This document shows positions 51,214-60,813 of a stretch of DNA of 64,000 nt, in pieces. Origin of the DNA: Nitrospirillum pindoramense (lineage in GTDB: Bacteria; Pseudomonadota; Alphaproteobacteria; Azospirillales; Azospirillaceae); NCBI RefSeq assembly GCF_007827955.1, contig NZ_VITR01000001.1:62001-126000 (forward strand). Reading direction: 5' to 3'. The notes below the pieces were generated by a model. It was given only the letters and a program-made list of their open reading frames with translations, was not told the origin of the DNA and ran no database searches. Every line of letters begins with the position of its first letter. Positions within the stretch are counted from its first letter, which is position 1. Position numbers and translations under genes: made by a program.

Positions 51214-52200
51214 TCAGGGGCGCGGTGCCGCCGCGCGGCGCAGGCGATCATTGATGGCCAGGCCCAGGCCCACATCCGGGATGGTCATGACCGCGATGCC
51301 GCTCAGCCCCGGCTTGTCCAGCCGGCGCAGCATGGCGAACAGGTTGGCGGCGGCCTCGTTCAAATCGCCGGTGGGGGACAGGTTCAGCCGCTCCGCCCCG
51401 CCCAGGACGAAGCGGTCGGGGCCGAAGCCCAGCAGCGCCTCATCCTTCGCGGCGTTCAGGGCGTTCAGGCGGACCGGCAGGCCCGGGGCGTAATGGCTTT
51501 CCAGCATGCCCGGCGCCTTGATCCCGGTTCCGGGAGTGACGGCGCGCTGTACGGGACCCAGCACGGCCTCGATCTCCTCAGGGGTGATCGAACCGGGGCG
51601 CAGCAGCACGGGATGCTCGCCCGACAGGTCCAGCACGGTGGACTCCACCCCCACCGGGCAGCGGCCGTCCGCCAGGATCAGGGCCAGGCGGCCCCCGCCG
51701 CCGTCAGGAAATTCCTCCCGCACATGGATGGGGGCGGTGGGGCTGACATGGCCGGACCGATTGGCGCTGGGCGCCGCGATGGGCCGGCCGCTGGCCTGCA
51801 GCAGGGCGCGGGCGGTGGTGTGGCGCGGCACCCGCACCGCCACCGTATCCAGCCCGGCGCTGACCAGCAGCGACAGGGCGGCATCTTTCCTGCGGGGCAG
51901 GACCAGGGTCAGGGGGCCGGGCCAGTAGAGGTCGGCCATCTGGTGCGCCCGCTCATCCATCACAGCATAGCGTTCCACCGCCGCGACATCGGGCAGATGG
52001 ACGATTAGGGGGTTGAAGCTGGGGCGGCCCTTGGCGGCGAAGATGTCGGCCACCGCCTGATCATTGCCGGCGTCGCCGCCCAGGCCGTAGACCGTCTCCG
52101 TCGGGAAGGCCACCAGCTTGCCCTGGGCCAGCGCCTGCGACGCGCGGGCCAGCGCCTCGGTGGTGGGCGGGGACATGTCGGGGGCAGGGTGTTGGGTCAC
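51214..52200 (-). CDS. sua5: Threonylcarbamoyl-AMP synthase (Sua5)
   Basis: 328 residues. Makes threonylcarbamoyl-AMP for the t6A37 modification of ANN-reading tRNAs. YrdC-like domain: FPTETVYGLGGDA, KGRPSFNPLIVHL (K-R-S-N motif), PGPLTLVLPRR, SANRSGHVSPT; linker PGMLESHYAPGLPVRL, then the C-terminal Sua5 domain. The long Sua5 form is complete. Start GTG 52200 (AGGTGCC upstream); an ATG at 52176 is the alternative. Divergent from the ParA gene. Confidence 0.93.
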   Translation of the reverse strand: MTQHPAPDMSPPTTEALARASQALAQGKLVAFPTETVYGLGGDAGNDQAVADIFAAKGRPSFNPLIVHLPDVAAVERYAVMDERAHQMADLYWPGPLTLVLPRRKDAALSLLVSAGLDTVAVRVPRHTTARALLQASGRPIAAPSANRSGHVSPTAPIHVREEFPDGGGGRLALILADGRCPVGVESTVLDLSGEHPVLLRPGSITPEEIEAVLGPVQRAVTPGTGIKAPGMLESHYAPGLPVRLNALNAAKDEALLGFGPDRFVLGGAERLNLSPTGDLNEAAANLFAMLRRLDKPGLSGIAVMTIPDVGLGLAINDRLRRAAAPRP

Positions 52201-52384
52201 GGGCCGGCACCTGGTGAAGGATGTTCCCCCTATCTAGCCCACCGGCCCGCCCGGTCCAAGGCCGCCGGTCGCAGGGCCGCCCCACCCTTTTGAGGCATCG
52301 CCGATTGTGCGCTGCACCCTTGCCCGCCATCGCGGCGGGGTCCACACTGCCGGCCACGGTCATTCCTTGAAGGGGGGAACCATC

Positions 52385-53053
52385 ATGGCGGGTCACGTCG
52401 TCACCATCGCGCAGCAGAAGGGTGGGGCGGGCAAGACCACGCTGGCCATCCAGCTGGCGGTGGCCTGGTCCCTGGCCGGGCTGCGGGTGGCGGTGGTGGA
52501 TATCGACCCCCAGGGCAGCCTGACCGCCTGGTTCGGCCTGCGGGCGCAGGCGCTGGACGATCCCGGCCTGACCCATATGCAGATCAACGGCTGGCGCACC
52601 CAGAAAGAGGTGGAGCGCCTGGCGCGGGAACATGACGTGGTGGTGGTCGACAGCCCCCCGCACGCCGAGACGGAGGCGCGCATCGCCGTGCGCGTGGCCG
52701 ACCTGGTGGTGGTGCCGGTGCAGCCCAGCCCCATGGACCTGTGGGCCACCCGCCCGACGCTGGACATGGCGAAGACGGAAAAGCGGCCGGTGCTGGTGAC
52801 GCTGAACCGCGTGCCGCCCCGCGCCAAGCTGGCCGACCGGTTGACGGAGGCGGTGGCGGGCCTGGGCGTGCCCATGGCGGAGGCGGTGATCGGCAACCGC
52901 GTGGGCTTCGCCGGCGCCATGATGGACGGCCTGTCGCTGCAGGAAACCGACCGCCGGGCCAAGGGATCGGAAGAGATCGCGGCCCTGGCCGGGGAGATCC
53001 TGGCCCGCCTGGGCGGCACCCTGACGGCCGGCACCCGCAGCGCCAGCGCCTGA
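52385..53053 (+). CDS. Orphan ParA-family ATPase
   Basis: 222 residues. Deviant Walker A KGGAGKTT with signature Lys, Walker A' VVDIDPQGSL, Walker B VVVVDSPPHAET. Compact, without the N-terminal HTH of plasmid ParA. No ParB gene follows, so it may position a protein complex in the cell instead of segregating DNA. Start ATG 52385 with GGGGGGAACC upstream; the longer frame to 52307 is rejected. Followed after 120 bases by the dioxygenase pair, not obviously related. Confidence 0.88.
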   Translation: MAGHVVTIAQQKGGAGKTTLAIQLAVAWSLAGLRVAVVDIDPQGSLTAWFGLRAQALDDPGLTHMQINGWRTQKEVERLAREHDVVVVDSPPHAETEARIAVRVADLVVVPVQPSPMDLWATRPTLDMAKTEKRPVLVTLNRVPPRAKLADRLTEAVAGLGVPMAEAVIGNRVGFAGAMMDGLSLQETDRRAKGSEEIAALAGEILARLGGTLTAGTRSASA

Positions 53054-53173
53054 CGCCCCCCTTTCGCGCGCCTGCCCTTCGGGTGCCTGCATTGCGGCCG
53101 GCGCGCGGGGCGGTGTATACCCGATGTCGCCGTCTCGGGGGGCGTGGCGGCGCTGGGGTGGGGTTGGGAACCA

Positions 53174-54436
53174 ATGCAAATTCTGTCGCGCCTGTTTTCG
53201 CGCCGTGCGCCGGTGACCGGGACGGCGGCGTCGCCGATTCTGCCCGACGTGGTGATCGCCGAGCCGTTCAACGCTTTTGTCCACGGGCTGAATGCCATCA
53301 CCATTCCCGGTGACCTGCGGGCCACCCGGGATGGGGCGCCGCTGCAGGCCCTGGTGATGGATGCGGCGGGTACCCAGGTGCGTGTGGGCGACGTGGTCCA
53401 GGCCACCCCCGGCATCGACCGCGTCGCCTTCGCCGCCTTCCCCGAAGGGACGGGCCCCGCCTTCTGGCTGTTCGTGGTGGCGCCGCTGGACGGTGCCGAT
53501 CCCGTGCCGCTGCTTCCGGCCTTGCGGGCGCTGGCGGCGGGCCTAGGGGCGCGGCCGCCGCTGGCGGTGGGCTGTGAAGGCCCCGCCCTGGACCGGGCCA
53601 GGCTGAGCTTCGCCATGATCAGTGACGAGCCGCCGCCGGCCACCCTGCCGCCCCTGGACCAGCCGGTGGTGGATGAGGGCGCGCTGACCCCCGAACAGCG
53701 GCAGTGGCGGGAGGAGGGGGTGGCCATCCTCAAGGGCTTCCTGTCCGATGAGCTGCTGGACCCCTATATCGCCCGCCGTGAACAGATGGGCCGGGCGGGC
53801 GGCTGGCGGTCCCCCACCCCCTACATGCAGGTGGAGGAATTGCGCCGCATCTGCCTGCATCCGCCCCTGATGAATGTGCTGAACAGCCTGGTGGGGGAGG
53901 AGATGCTGCTGCACCTCAACCTCACCGGCTGGATCTCGACCGAGCGCGATTGGCATCAGGACGAGTATCTCAGCCCACCTTTCGTCAACAGCTGGTACGC
54001 CGCCGTTTGGATCGCGTTGGACCGCATCCACCCTGATGCCGGTCCCTTCGAATACATCCCCGGTTCGCACCGCTGGCCCTTGCTGCGCGGCGACAAGGTG
54101 CGCCAGTTCATGACCGGCGACGAACGGCGCCTCAGCGCGGTCACCGACAGCGGCTATGACGCCTGGCCCAGCATCACCCAATCCTATGTCGCCCCCATCG
54201 TGGAGGCGGAGATCGCCAGGCGCGGCGTCGAAAAGCGGGCCTTCCTGGCGGAAAAGGGCGACGTGCTGATCTGGCACGGCCGCCTGATGCATCGCGGCTC
54301 CCCCGCGCGGCAGCAGGGTCTAGAGCGGCGGTCCCTGATCGCGCACTATACCGGCGTGAACCATCGTCCCGACATGCCGGAGCGCCGGTTCGAGGGCGGC
54401 GGACACTACGCCGTGTTCCACACGCCCCTGCTGTGA
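53174..54436 (+). CDS. PhyH-like 2OG dioxygenase with N-terminal domain, copy 1
   Basis: 420 residues. N-terminal ~160 residues are an unrecognised domain (FNAFVHGLNAITIPGDLRAT, GPAFWLFVVAPLDG); the C-terminal ~250 residues follow phytanoyl-CoA dioxygenase: LTPEQRQWREEGVAILKGFL, iron ligands His261/Asp263 (DWHQDEY), distal His (LIWHGRLMHRGSP), Arg (LERRSLIAHYTG). Substrate unknown. ATG 53174 with GGGAACC upstream. Thirty bases before its paralog. Confidence 0.85.
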   Translation: MQILSRLFSRRAPVTGTAASPILPDVVIAEPFNAFVHGLNAITIPGDLRATRDGAPLQALVMDAAGTQVRVGDVVQATPGIDRVAFAAFPEGTGPAFWLFVVAPLDGADPVPLLPALRALAAGLGARPPLAVGCEGPALDRARLSFAMISDEPPPATLPPLDQPVVDEGALTPEQRQWREEGVAILKGFLSDELLDPYIARREQMGRAGGWRSPTPYMQVEELRRICLHPPLMNVLNSLVGEEMLLHLNLTGWISTERDWHQDEYLSPPFVNSWYAAVWIALDRIHPDAGPFEYIPGSHRWPLLRGDKVRQFMTGDERRLSAVTDSGYDAWPSITQSYVAPIVEAEIARRGVEKRAFLAEKGDVLIWHGRLMHRGSPARQQGLERRSLIAHYTGVNHRPDMPERRFEGGGHYAVFHTPLL

Positions 54437-54466
54437 CCCTCTTCCTCTGATGAGCCGGCTTTTCCC

Positions 54467-55759
54467 ATGACCTTCCTGTCCCGCCTCCTCGGCCGCCGGC
54501 CGGCTGCCCCACCCGTCGCTCCGCCACCGGCGCCGTCGCTTCCGCCGCTGCTGATCGTGGAGCGGGTGGTGACGCGGGTGGCCAACCTGGAGGTCGTGGA
54601 GGTGCCGGGCGATATCCGAGCCGGCCGGCCGGAGCGGAAGCTGCACGCCCTGCTGGTCGACGAGGCGACGGGCCAGGCGCGCCAGGGGCCGCTGGTGTCG
54701 CGCACCCCGGATGGCCTGTTCGACGGCGATCTGCGCTGTGACCGCGTCACCGTCCCACCCTTCCCCAACGGCTGCGGCCCTGTCTACTGGCTGTTCGTGG
54801 CCGAGGCGGAGGAGGTGCCGGACGCCCAGGCGTTGGCGCCCGCGCTGCTGGCCTTGGCCCGCACGCTGGGTGACCGGCCGCCCCTGGGCGCCCTGTGCTA
54901 CGGCACGCCGCCGGACGCCAGCGGCGGCATCAGCTTTTCCATGCTGAGTGACCATCCCGATCCTCAGGGCCTGCCGCCCCTGGACCAGCCGGTGGTGGAT
55001 GAGGCCACGCTGACCCCTGAACAGCGGCAGTGGCGGCGCGAGGGTGTCGTCCTGCTCAAGGGCTTCCTGGGCGACGACTTGCTGGATCCCTACATCAAGC
55101 GGCGCGAGCAGGTGGACCGGGCGCTGGGCTGGATCACCCCCACCCCCTACATGCAGGTGGAGGAGTTGCGGCGCATCTGCCTGCACCCGCCGCTGATGGC
55201 CATCATGAACAGCCTGATCGGGGAGGAGATGATGCTGCATCTGAACCTCACCGGCTGGGCCTCGACCGAGCGCAACTGGCACCAGGACGAATATCTCAGC
55301 CCGCCCTTCGTCAACGGCTGGTACGCCGCCGTGTGGATCGCCCTGGACCGCATCGATCCCGATTCCGGGCCGTTCGAATACGTTCCGGGCTCCCACCGCT
55401 GGCCCTTGCTGCAGGGGGAAAGGGTGCGGCAGTTCATGACCGCGGCGGAACGCGACCGCGTCACTGGCACCACTGGCAGCGCCTCCTGGCCGCACTTGAC
55501 GCAACGCTACGTCACGCCCGCCATTGAGGCGGAGATCGCGGCCCAGGGGGTGGAGACGCGCCGCTTCCTGGGGGAAAAGGGCGACGTGCTGATCTGGCAC
55601 GGCCGGTTGATGCACCGGGGCTCGGCCCCGAACCGCCCGGGGGTGGAACGGCGGTCGCTGATCGGCCATTACACCGGCGTGAACCACCGCCCCGACATGC
55701 CCAACCGGCGGTTCGACCATGGCGGGCACTATGCCGTGTTCGACTATCCGTTGAAGTAG
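54467..55759 (+). CDS. PhyH-like 2OG dioxygenase with N-terminal domain, copy 2
   Basis: 430 residues, paralog of the preceding gene over its whole length: LTPEQRQWRREGVVLLKGFL, TPTPYMQVEELRRICLHPPL, His272/Asp274 (NWHQDEY), GDVLIWHGRLMHRGS and VERRSLIGHYTGVNHRPDMP are shared or nearly so. The N-terminal third is more divergent and starts with a Pro-rich linker. All metal and co-substrate residues are intact in both, so both should be active. Weak ribosome site (CCTCTTCCTCTGATGAG region), perhaps translated by reinitiation. The AraC regulator follows 72 bases downstream. Confidence 0.85.
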   Translation: MTFLSRLLGRRPAAPPVAPPPAPSLPPLLIVERVVTRVANLEVVEVPGDIRAGRPERKLHALLVDEATGQARQGPLVSRTPDGLFDGDLRCDRVTVPPFPNGCGPVYWLFVAEAEEVPDAQALAPALLALARTLGDRPPLGALCYGTPPDASGGISFSMLSDHPDPQGLPPLDQPVVDEATLTPEQRQWRREGVVLLKGFLGDDLLDPYIKRREQVDRALGWITPTPYMQVEELRRICLHPPLMAIMNSLIGEEMMLHLNLTGWASTERNWHQDEYLSPPFVNGWYAAVWIALDRIDPDSGPFEYVPGSHRWPLLQGERVRQFMTAAERDRVTGTTGSASWPHLTQRYVTPAIEAEIAAQGVETRRFLGEKGDVLIWHGRLMHRGSAPNRPGVERRSLIGHYTGVNHRPDMPNRRFDHGGHYAVFDYPLK

Positions 55760-55831
55760 GCGCCCACGGGCCTCCCCAGCCGGTCCGATCTGTGTCAATC
55801 TCACGGTCAGCCGCGCCGTCAGGGGCCGCCC

Positions 55832-56713
55832 ATGACCGTCCCATCCTCCCGCCTCGTGTCTGTTCGCCGCCATGACGGCCCGCGGGACGCTTGGCATGTG
55901 GCCAATCTGGCGCCGCCGCCGGCCCTGTCCGGCCTGCTGGGCGGTTATGCCGATTACCGCGAACGCACCAGCTTCACCACCCGCCGGGAACTGCCCCACG
56001 CCCAGGCCGTCCTGATCGTCAATCTGGCGGAACCGATCGGCATCGTCGGCGGCGACGGGCGACCGATCACCGTGCGCGCCGGGGAGGGCTTCGTGGCCGG
56101 CGCCCATCTGGCGCCGGCGCTGTCCCGGTCGGGCGGCACCCAGGCGGGGATGCATGTGTTCCTGCCGCTCTCCAGCCTGCGGCGCCTGCTGGGATGCCCC
56201 TTGACGGAGGTGGTGGACCGCGTGGTGCCCCTGGATGCCGTGCTGGGCCCGGCGGGGGGGCGGCTGGGCCAGGCGTTGGCGGAGGCGCCGGACGGGGCCG
56301 GACGCATGGCCATCCTGGATGAGGCGCTGACCCGCCGCTTCGCCGCCCTGCCGGGCCTGCCGCGGGCGCAGATGCACGCGCTGGCCCTGCTGCGCGACCG
56401 GCCCGACCTGGACATCGCCGACGTCGCGCGCGAGATCGGGTGGAGCGCCAAGCACCTCGCCGCCCGTGTGAAGGACGCGCTGGGCGTGGGCCCGCGCACC
56501 TACCGCCGCCTGCTGCGGTTCGAGGCGCTGACCAAGCGGCTGGGGGCCGGGCCGCTGGATGAGGGCAGCGGCGGCTGGGCCGGCATCGCCATCGACGCCG
56601 GCTATTGCGACCAGTCGCACATGATCCGGGAATTTCGGGAGTTCGCCAGGCTGACGCCGGGGCAGTACCTCGCCCAGTCCCTTCCGGACGGCGGCGGCCT
56701 GGTGGAGGCCTGA
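55832..56713 (+). CDS. AraC-family transcriptional regulator
   Basis: 293 residues. An N-terminal ligand-binding-like domain (VLIVNLAEPIGIVGGDGRPI, AGMHVFLPLSSLRRLLGCPL) and C-terminal AraC double HTH: LDIADVAREIGWSAKHLAAR (first HTH) and AIDAGYCDQSHMIREFREFA (second, with the typical GYxDQSHxxR signature). Located 72 bases after the two dioxygenases on the same strand; likely controls them or itself (inference). Confidence 0.88.
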   Translation: MTVPSSRLVSVRRHDGPRDAWHVANLAPPPALSGLLGGYADYRERTSFTTRRELPHAQAVLIVNLAEPIGIVGGDGRPITVRAGEGFVAGAHLAPALSRSGGTQAGMHVFLPLSSLRRLLGCPLTEVVDRVVPLDAVLGPAGGRLGQALAEAPDGAGRMAILDEALTRRFAALPGLPRAQMHALALLRDRPDLDIADVAREIGWSAKHLAARVKDALGVGPRTYRRLLRFEALTKRLGAGPLDEGSGGWAGIAIDAGYCDQSHMIREFREFARLTPGQYLAQSLPDGGGLVEA

Positions 56714-56808
56714 ATGGGGGAGGTTATTTAGATCCAATCCAGGCCGCCCCGTCCGGCCCTAGGGTCGGGGCAGCGGCATCGTCGCCGCCTGACAGGAGAC
56801 CGAGCCCC

Positions 56809-57234
56809 ATGCCCACTCACCCCCTGATCCCCTGCCTGCGTTATCAGAATGCGCCGGCCGCCATCGACTTCCTGTGCGCCGCCTTCGGCTTCCGGCGCCA
56901 CGCCGTTTACGCCGACGACCAGGACCCCAACCTCATCCACCACGCCCAGCTGACGTTGGGCGATGGCATGGTCATGCTGGGATCCGCCCGGCCTGGGCCA
57001 ACCACCGATGCCTATCGCTGGAAAACGGCGGCGGAGGCCGGGGGCGTCACAGCCTGCGTCTACATCGTCGTCGACCACCTGGACGCCCACCACGACCGCG
57101 CCCGCGCCGCCGGGGCGGAGATCGTGACCCCGCCGCACGACAATGAAGGCTATCCCGGCCGCGGCTACCACGCCCGCGATCCGGAAGGGAACAGTTGGAG
57201 CTTCGGCACCTACGATCCCTGGGCGCCGCTTTGA
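56809..57234 (+). CDS. VOC-family protein (glyoxalase/bleomycin-resistance fold)
   Basis: 141 residues. IPCLRYQNAPAAIDFLCAAF begins the fold; HHAQLTLGDGMVMLGSA, VTACVYIVVDHLDAHHDRAR and YHARDPEGNSWSFGTYDPW complete the paired beta-alpha-beta units, with the usual His and Glu metal ligands. The specific activity is unknown; this PhnB-like branch includes many of unknown substrate. ATG 56809 with AGGAGACC upstream; the longer frame to 56605 overlaps the AraC gene. Confidence 0.88.
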   Translation: MPTHPLIPCLRYQNAPAAIDFLCAAFGFRRHAVYADDQDPNLIHHAQLTLGDGMVMLGSARPGPTTDAYRWKTAAEAGGVTACVYIVVDHLDAHHDRARAAGAEIVTPPHDNEGYPGRGYHARDPEGNSWSFGTYDPWAPL

Positions 57235-57254
57235 GGACGGGGCACCAATGACCA

Positions 57255-57279
57255 GCGGCGGGCGTGTCCGGCCCGCCGC
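57255..57279. terminator. Hairpin between convergent genes
   Basis: Perfect 9-bp stem GCGGCGGGC/GCCCGCCGC with a 7-base loop, 20 bases after the VOC gene stop and 10 before the end of bcp on the opposite strand. Confidence 0.6.
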
Positions 57280-57289
57280 CTTACCCGGC

Positions 57290-57754
57290 TTACAGCGCCT
57301 GCACCGCCGCCAGCACGGCGTCGACATGGCCGGGCACCTTGACCTTGCGCCATACCTTGGCCACCTGGCCGTCCTTGTCGATCAGGAAGGTGGCGCGCTC
57401 GATGCCGAAATAGGTGCGGCCGTACATGTTCTTTTCCACCCAAACGCCATAGCGCTCACACACGTCGCTGTCGGCGTCGGACGCCAGGGTGAAGGGCAGG
57501 TTGTACTTCTTCTTGAACTTGTCGTGGCTGGCCACGCTGTCCTTGGACACGCCGATGATGGTGGCGTCCACCTTCTCGAAATGGGGCAGGGATTCGCCGA
57601 AGCCGCAGGCTTCGGCCGTGCAGCCGCTGGTGTCGTCCTTGGGGTAGAAGTACAGCACCACCGGACGGCCTTTCAGGGACGACAGGGTGACGCTGCCGCC
57701 ACCATCGGTGGGCATGGTGAAATCCGGGGCGGGGGTTCCGACCTCAACGGCCAT
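57290..57754 (-). CDS. bcp: Thioredoxin-dependent peroxiredoxin Bcp
   Basis: 154 residues, PrxQ/Bcp type. Peroxidatic Cys45 in DDTSGCTAEAC and resolving Cys50 five residues later, KGRPVVLYFYPKDDTSG upstream; reduces hydroperoxides in the cytoplasm. Length is usual. ATG 57754 with AAGGAAAAGC upstream; a longer frame to 57841 is rejected because it runs into the glnE end. Downstream of glnE on the same strand, so may share its transcript. Confidence 0.94.
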   Translation of the reverse strand: MAVEVGTPAPDFTMPTDGGGSVTLSSLKGRPVVLYFYPKDDTSGCTAEACGFGESLPHFEKVDATIIGVSKDSVASHDKFKKKYNLPFTLASDADSDVCERYGVWVEKNMYGRTYFGIERATFLIDKDGQVAKVWRKVKVPGHVDAVLAAVQAL

Positions 57755-57837
57755 GGTGCTTTTCCTTCCTGGGTTCGGGCCTGGGTTCGGGCCAAGGTTT
57801 GCGACGGGAGCAGATACGCTCCAGCCTGTCGGTTGGA

Positions 57838-60813
57838 TCAAGGGGCCGGTGCCGACAGGCGGGCGGCGGGTTCCTCCACCACCTTCTGGAACAGGGCATG
57901 GGCCTGGGCCGCCGCGGCCCGGATCTTTGCCTCCGCCGTGTCGAAGTCAAGGCCGTCGCTCACGGCTTCCGCCAGGGCCAGGCGCAGGGCGGGGGCCGCC
58001 TCCGCCACCTTGACCTCGCCCGCCACCGTCAGGCGCAGGAAGGCCTGCACCCGGCGCCACAGGCGGTGGATGTCGATCAGGGCGTCGGCGTCCGCCGCGT
58101 CCAGCAGCCCGGCGTCGCGCAGGCGGGCCAGGGCGCCGGTGGTGTTGGGGTCCAGGATGTCCGGATGGTCAGCGGCGTGGCGCAGGGTCAGGTACTGCAC
58201 CAGGAACTGGATGTCGACCATGCCGCCGCGCACATGCTTCACCGACCAGGGGTCCTTGGTGTGATGCTCCCGGTCCATGCGGGCGCGCATGTCGGCCACA
58301 TCGGCCAGCAGCTTGTCCGGATCGCGCCGTTGCACCAGCACGGCGCGGATGGCTTCGGTCAGTTGTGTCCGCAGGGCCGCCGGGCCGGTCAGCACCCGGG
58401 CGCGGGTCAGCGCCATATGTTCCCAGGTCCAGGCGCTTTCCTGCTGGTACCGGATGAAGGCGTCCAGGCTGACGGCCAGGGGCCCCTTGTTGCCCGAGGG
58501 GCGCAGCCGCATATCCACCTCGTACAGCGCGCCCTCCGCCGTGGGGGCGGTGATGGCGTTGATCAGGCGCTGGGTCAGGCGGATGTAATACTCGCTGGGC
58601 GACAGCGGCTTGGGCCCGTCCGACTGGTCCGCCCCCTCCGGCACCTGATAGACCGTGATCAGGTCCAGGTCCGACCCCAGGGACAGTGAGCCGGCGCCCA
58701 GGCGGCCCATGCCCAGGATGGCCATGCCCGCTCCCCCATCTATTCCGGATGCGAAACAGCCGTGCCGGGGCCTGTATTCCGCCTCCACCCGTTCATGCAG
58801 GACGGCCAGGGCGGTTTCCGCCACCTCGGTCAGGAAGGGGCCGCACTGGTCGCCATCGGTCAGGTGGCGCAGGATCTGGATGCCGGCGCGCAGGCGCTGG
58901 TCGCTGGTCCAGCGCCGCGTCAGATCCAGCACCTCTTCGAAGTGGCGTGCATCGGCCAGCAGGCGGGACATCCCCTCGCGCAATTCCTGGGCGTCCGGCA
59001 GATGGTCGAAGAAGCCGGGCGTCAGCACGGCATCCAATTGCGATGGGCGGCGGGACAGGCTGTCGGCCAGGCGGGGCGCTGTGCCCATGATCAGGGCCAC
59101 CAGCTCCAGCAGCTTGGGGTTGGCGTAGAACAGGCTGAACAGCTGCACCCCGGCGGGCAGGCGGTTCAGGAATTCATCGAACTTCAGGAAGGCCTGGTCC
59201 GGCTGGGCCGTGCCGCCCAAGGCCGCCAGCAGGCTGGGCACCAGCTCCGTCAGCAGCTCCCGCGCCCGGGTGCTTCGCGTGGCGCGATAGCGGCCGTGGT
59301 GCCAGGCGCGGATTTGCCCTGCCACGGCCGACGGGTTCTGAAAGCCCAGGGACCGCAGGGTGGTGATGGTCTCGGGGTCGTCCTCCGTTCCGGTGAAGAC
59401 CAGGTTGCCGGGGCCGGACAGGGGCGGCGCCTCCTCGAACAGGGCGGCGTAGCGGTCCTCCACCCGGCCCAGGGTGGCCAGCAGCTCGGTGCGGAAGCGG
59501 TCGGCATCGGCATAGCCCAGGAAGGTGGCGATGGCGGCCACGCCGGCGTCGTCCACCGGCAGCTTGTGGGTTTGCTGGTCGTCCACCATCTGCACCCGAT
59601 GCTCCACCCGGCGCAGGAAGCGATAAGCCGCCTTCAAATCCTCCGCCGCGGCGTCGCTGACCCGCCCGGCCGCCACCAGGGCGTCCAGCGCCATCATGGT
59701 GGCGGGGATGCGCAGATGGGCGTCGCGCCCGCCATAGATCAGCTGCTGGGTCTGGGCGAAAAACTCGATCTCGCGGATGCCGCCGCGGCCCAGCTTGATG
59801 TCGTGGCCGTTCACCGCCTTGTCGCGATGGCCCTTGTGGGCGCCGATCTGGCGCTTGATGGAATGGATGTCCTGGATGGCGGCGAAGTCCAGGCTGCGGC
59901 GCCAGACGAAGTGGCGGATCAGGCCCATGAAGTCCTGGCCGGCCTTGCGGTCGCCGGCCACGGGGCGCGCCTTGATCATGGCCGCGCGCTCCCAGTTCTG
60001 GCCCAGGCTGCCGTAATAGGCCTCGGCGGCGGAGACGGAGACGGCCAGCGGGGTGGCGCCGGGGTCGGGGCGCAGGCGCAGGTCGGTGCGGAAGACATAC
60101 CCGTCCACCGTCCGCTCCTCCATGATGCGCACCAGCTCGCGCGCCAGCCGCACGAAGGTGCGGGTCATCTCATCCGGGTCGCGGGCCTGGACCACGCCGT
60201 CGTCATAGAGGACGATCAGGTCGATATCGCTGGAATAGTTCAGTTCCAGCGCCCCGAACTTGCCCATGGCCAGCACGATCAGGCCGCTGCCGGCCTCGGG
60301 GTCGTTCTCCGCGTCGGGCAGGCGGATTTCGCCCTTGGCCGCCAGTTGGCGCAGCAGGTGGCGCGCCGTCAGCCGCAACGCCGTTTCCGCCAGTTGGCTG
60401 AGCGCGCCGGTCACCTGCTCCAGCGTCCACGCCTCCGCGATGTCGGCGGCGGCGATCAGCAGGGCGGCGCGGCGCTTGGCCACGCGCAACGCCTTCATCA
60501 GGCGGTCCGTGGTGGTGGCGCCCCCCGCATCCCCCCAAAGCCCCTCCAGCATCTCCATGAAGGCGGCGTCGAAGCCGTGCGTGGCCACCTGCCGGAAGAA
60601 CGCCTGTTCCTTCAGCAGGGCCTGGCCCAGGAAGGGGCTGTTGCCCAGGATGGCCCGCAACAGGGCCCCGCCCGCCTCGTCCGCCGCGTAGGTGCTGGCG
60701 AATTCCGTCAGCTCCGGATCGCCGGATTCCTCCGCCCGGCGGTGCCAGGACTCCAGCCCGCGGGCTAGAAGTTCGATATCTGCCGCCTGGGGTAGGGATT
60801 TCGCATTGAACAT
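57838..60813 (-). CDS. glnE: Glutamine synthetase adenylyltransferase/deadenylase GlnE
   Basis: 991 residues, normal length. Two nucleotidyltransferase domains in tandem: N-terminal adenylyl-removing domain with LNYSSDIDLIVLYDDG, C-terminal adenylylating domain with LGSDLDLITVYQVP, each followed by its helical domain. It switches glutamine synthetase off and on in response to PII, which fits a nitrogen-regulated sigma-54-rich organism. Start ATG 60813; weak ribosome site. bcp follows 83 bases downstream. Confidence 0.96.
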   Translation of the reverse strand: MFNAKSLPQAADIELLARGLESWHRRAEESGDPELTEFASTYAADEAGGALLRAILGNSPFLGQALLKEQAFFRQVATHGFDAAFMEMLEGLWGDAGGATTTDRLMKALRVAKRRAALLIAAADIAEAWTLEQVTGALSQLAETALRLTARHLLRQLAAKGEIRLPDAENDPEAGSGLIVLAMGKFGALELNYSSDIDLIVLYDDGVVQARDPDEMTRTFVRLARELVRIMEERTVDGYVFRTDLRLRPDPGATPLAVSVSAAEAYYGSLGQNWERAAMIKARPVAGDRKAGQDFMGLIRHFVWRRSLDFAAIQDIHSIKRQIGAHKGHRDKAVNGHDIKLGRGGIREIEFFAQTQQLIYGGRDAHLRIPATMMALDALVAAGRVSDAAAEDLKAAYRFLRRVEHRVQMVDDQQTHKLPVDDAGVAAIATFLGYADADRFRTELLATLGRVEDRYAALFEEAPPLSGPGNLVFTGTEDDPETITTLRSLGFQNPSAVAGQIRAWHHGRYRATRSTRARELLTELVPSLLAALGGTAQPDQAFLKFDEFLNRLPAGVQLFSLFYANPKLLELVALIMGTAPRLADSLSRRPSQLDAVLTPGFFDHLPDAQELREGMSRLLADARHFEEVLDLTRRWTSDQRLRAGIQILRHLTDGDQCGPFLTEVAETALAVLHERVEAEYRPRHGCFASGIDGGAGMAILGMGRLGAGSLSLGSDLDLITVYQVPEGADQSDGPKPLSPSEYYIRLTQRLINAITAPTAEGALYEVDMRLRPSGNKGPLAVSLDAFIRYQQESAWTWEHMALTRARVLTGPAALRTQLTEAIRAVLVQRRDPDKLLADVADMRARMDREHHTKDPWSVKHVRGGMVDIQFLVQYLTLRHAADHPDILDPNTTGALARLRDAGLLDAADADALIDIHRLWRRVQAFLRLTVAGEVKVAEAAPALRLALAEAVSDGLDFDTAEAKIRAAAAQAHALFQKVVEEPAARLSAPAP

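Noticed and set aside
54320-56737. 805-codon open frame on the minus strand
   Set aside because: Antisense to the two dioxygenases and the AraC gene; residue make-up (Gln/His/Arg-rich) is typical of the complementary frame of GC-rich genes.
58762-60768. 668-codon open frame on the plus strand
   Set aside because: Complement of glnE; no ribosome site and no recognisable fold.
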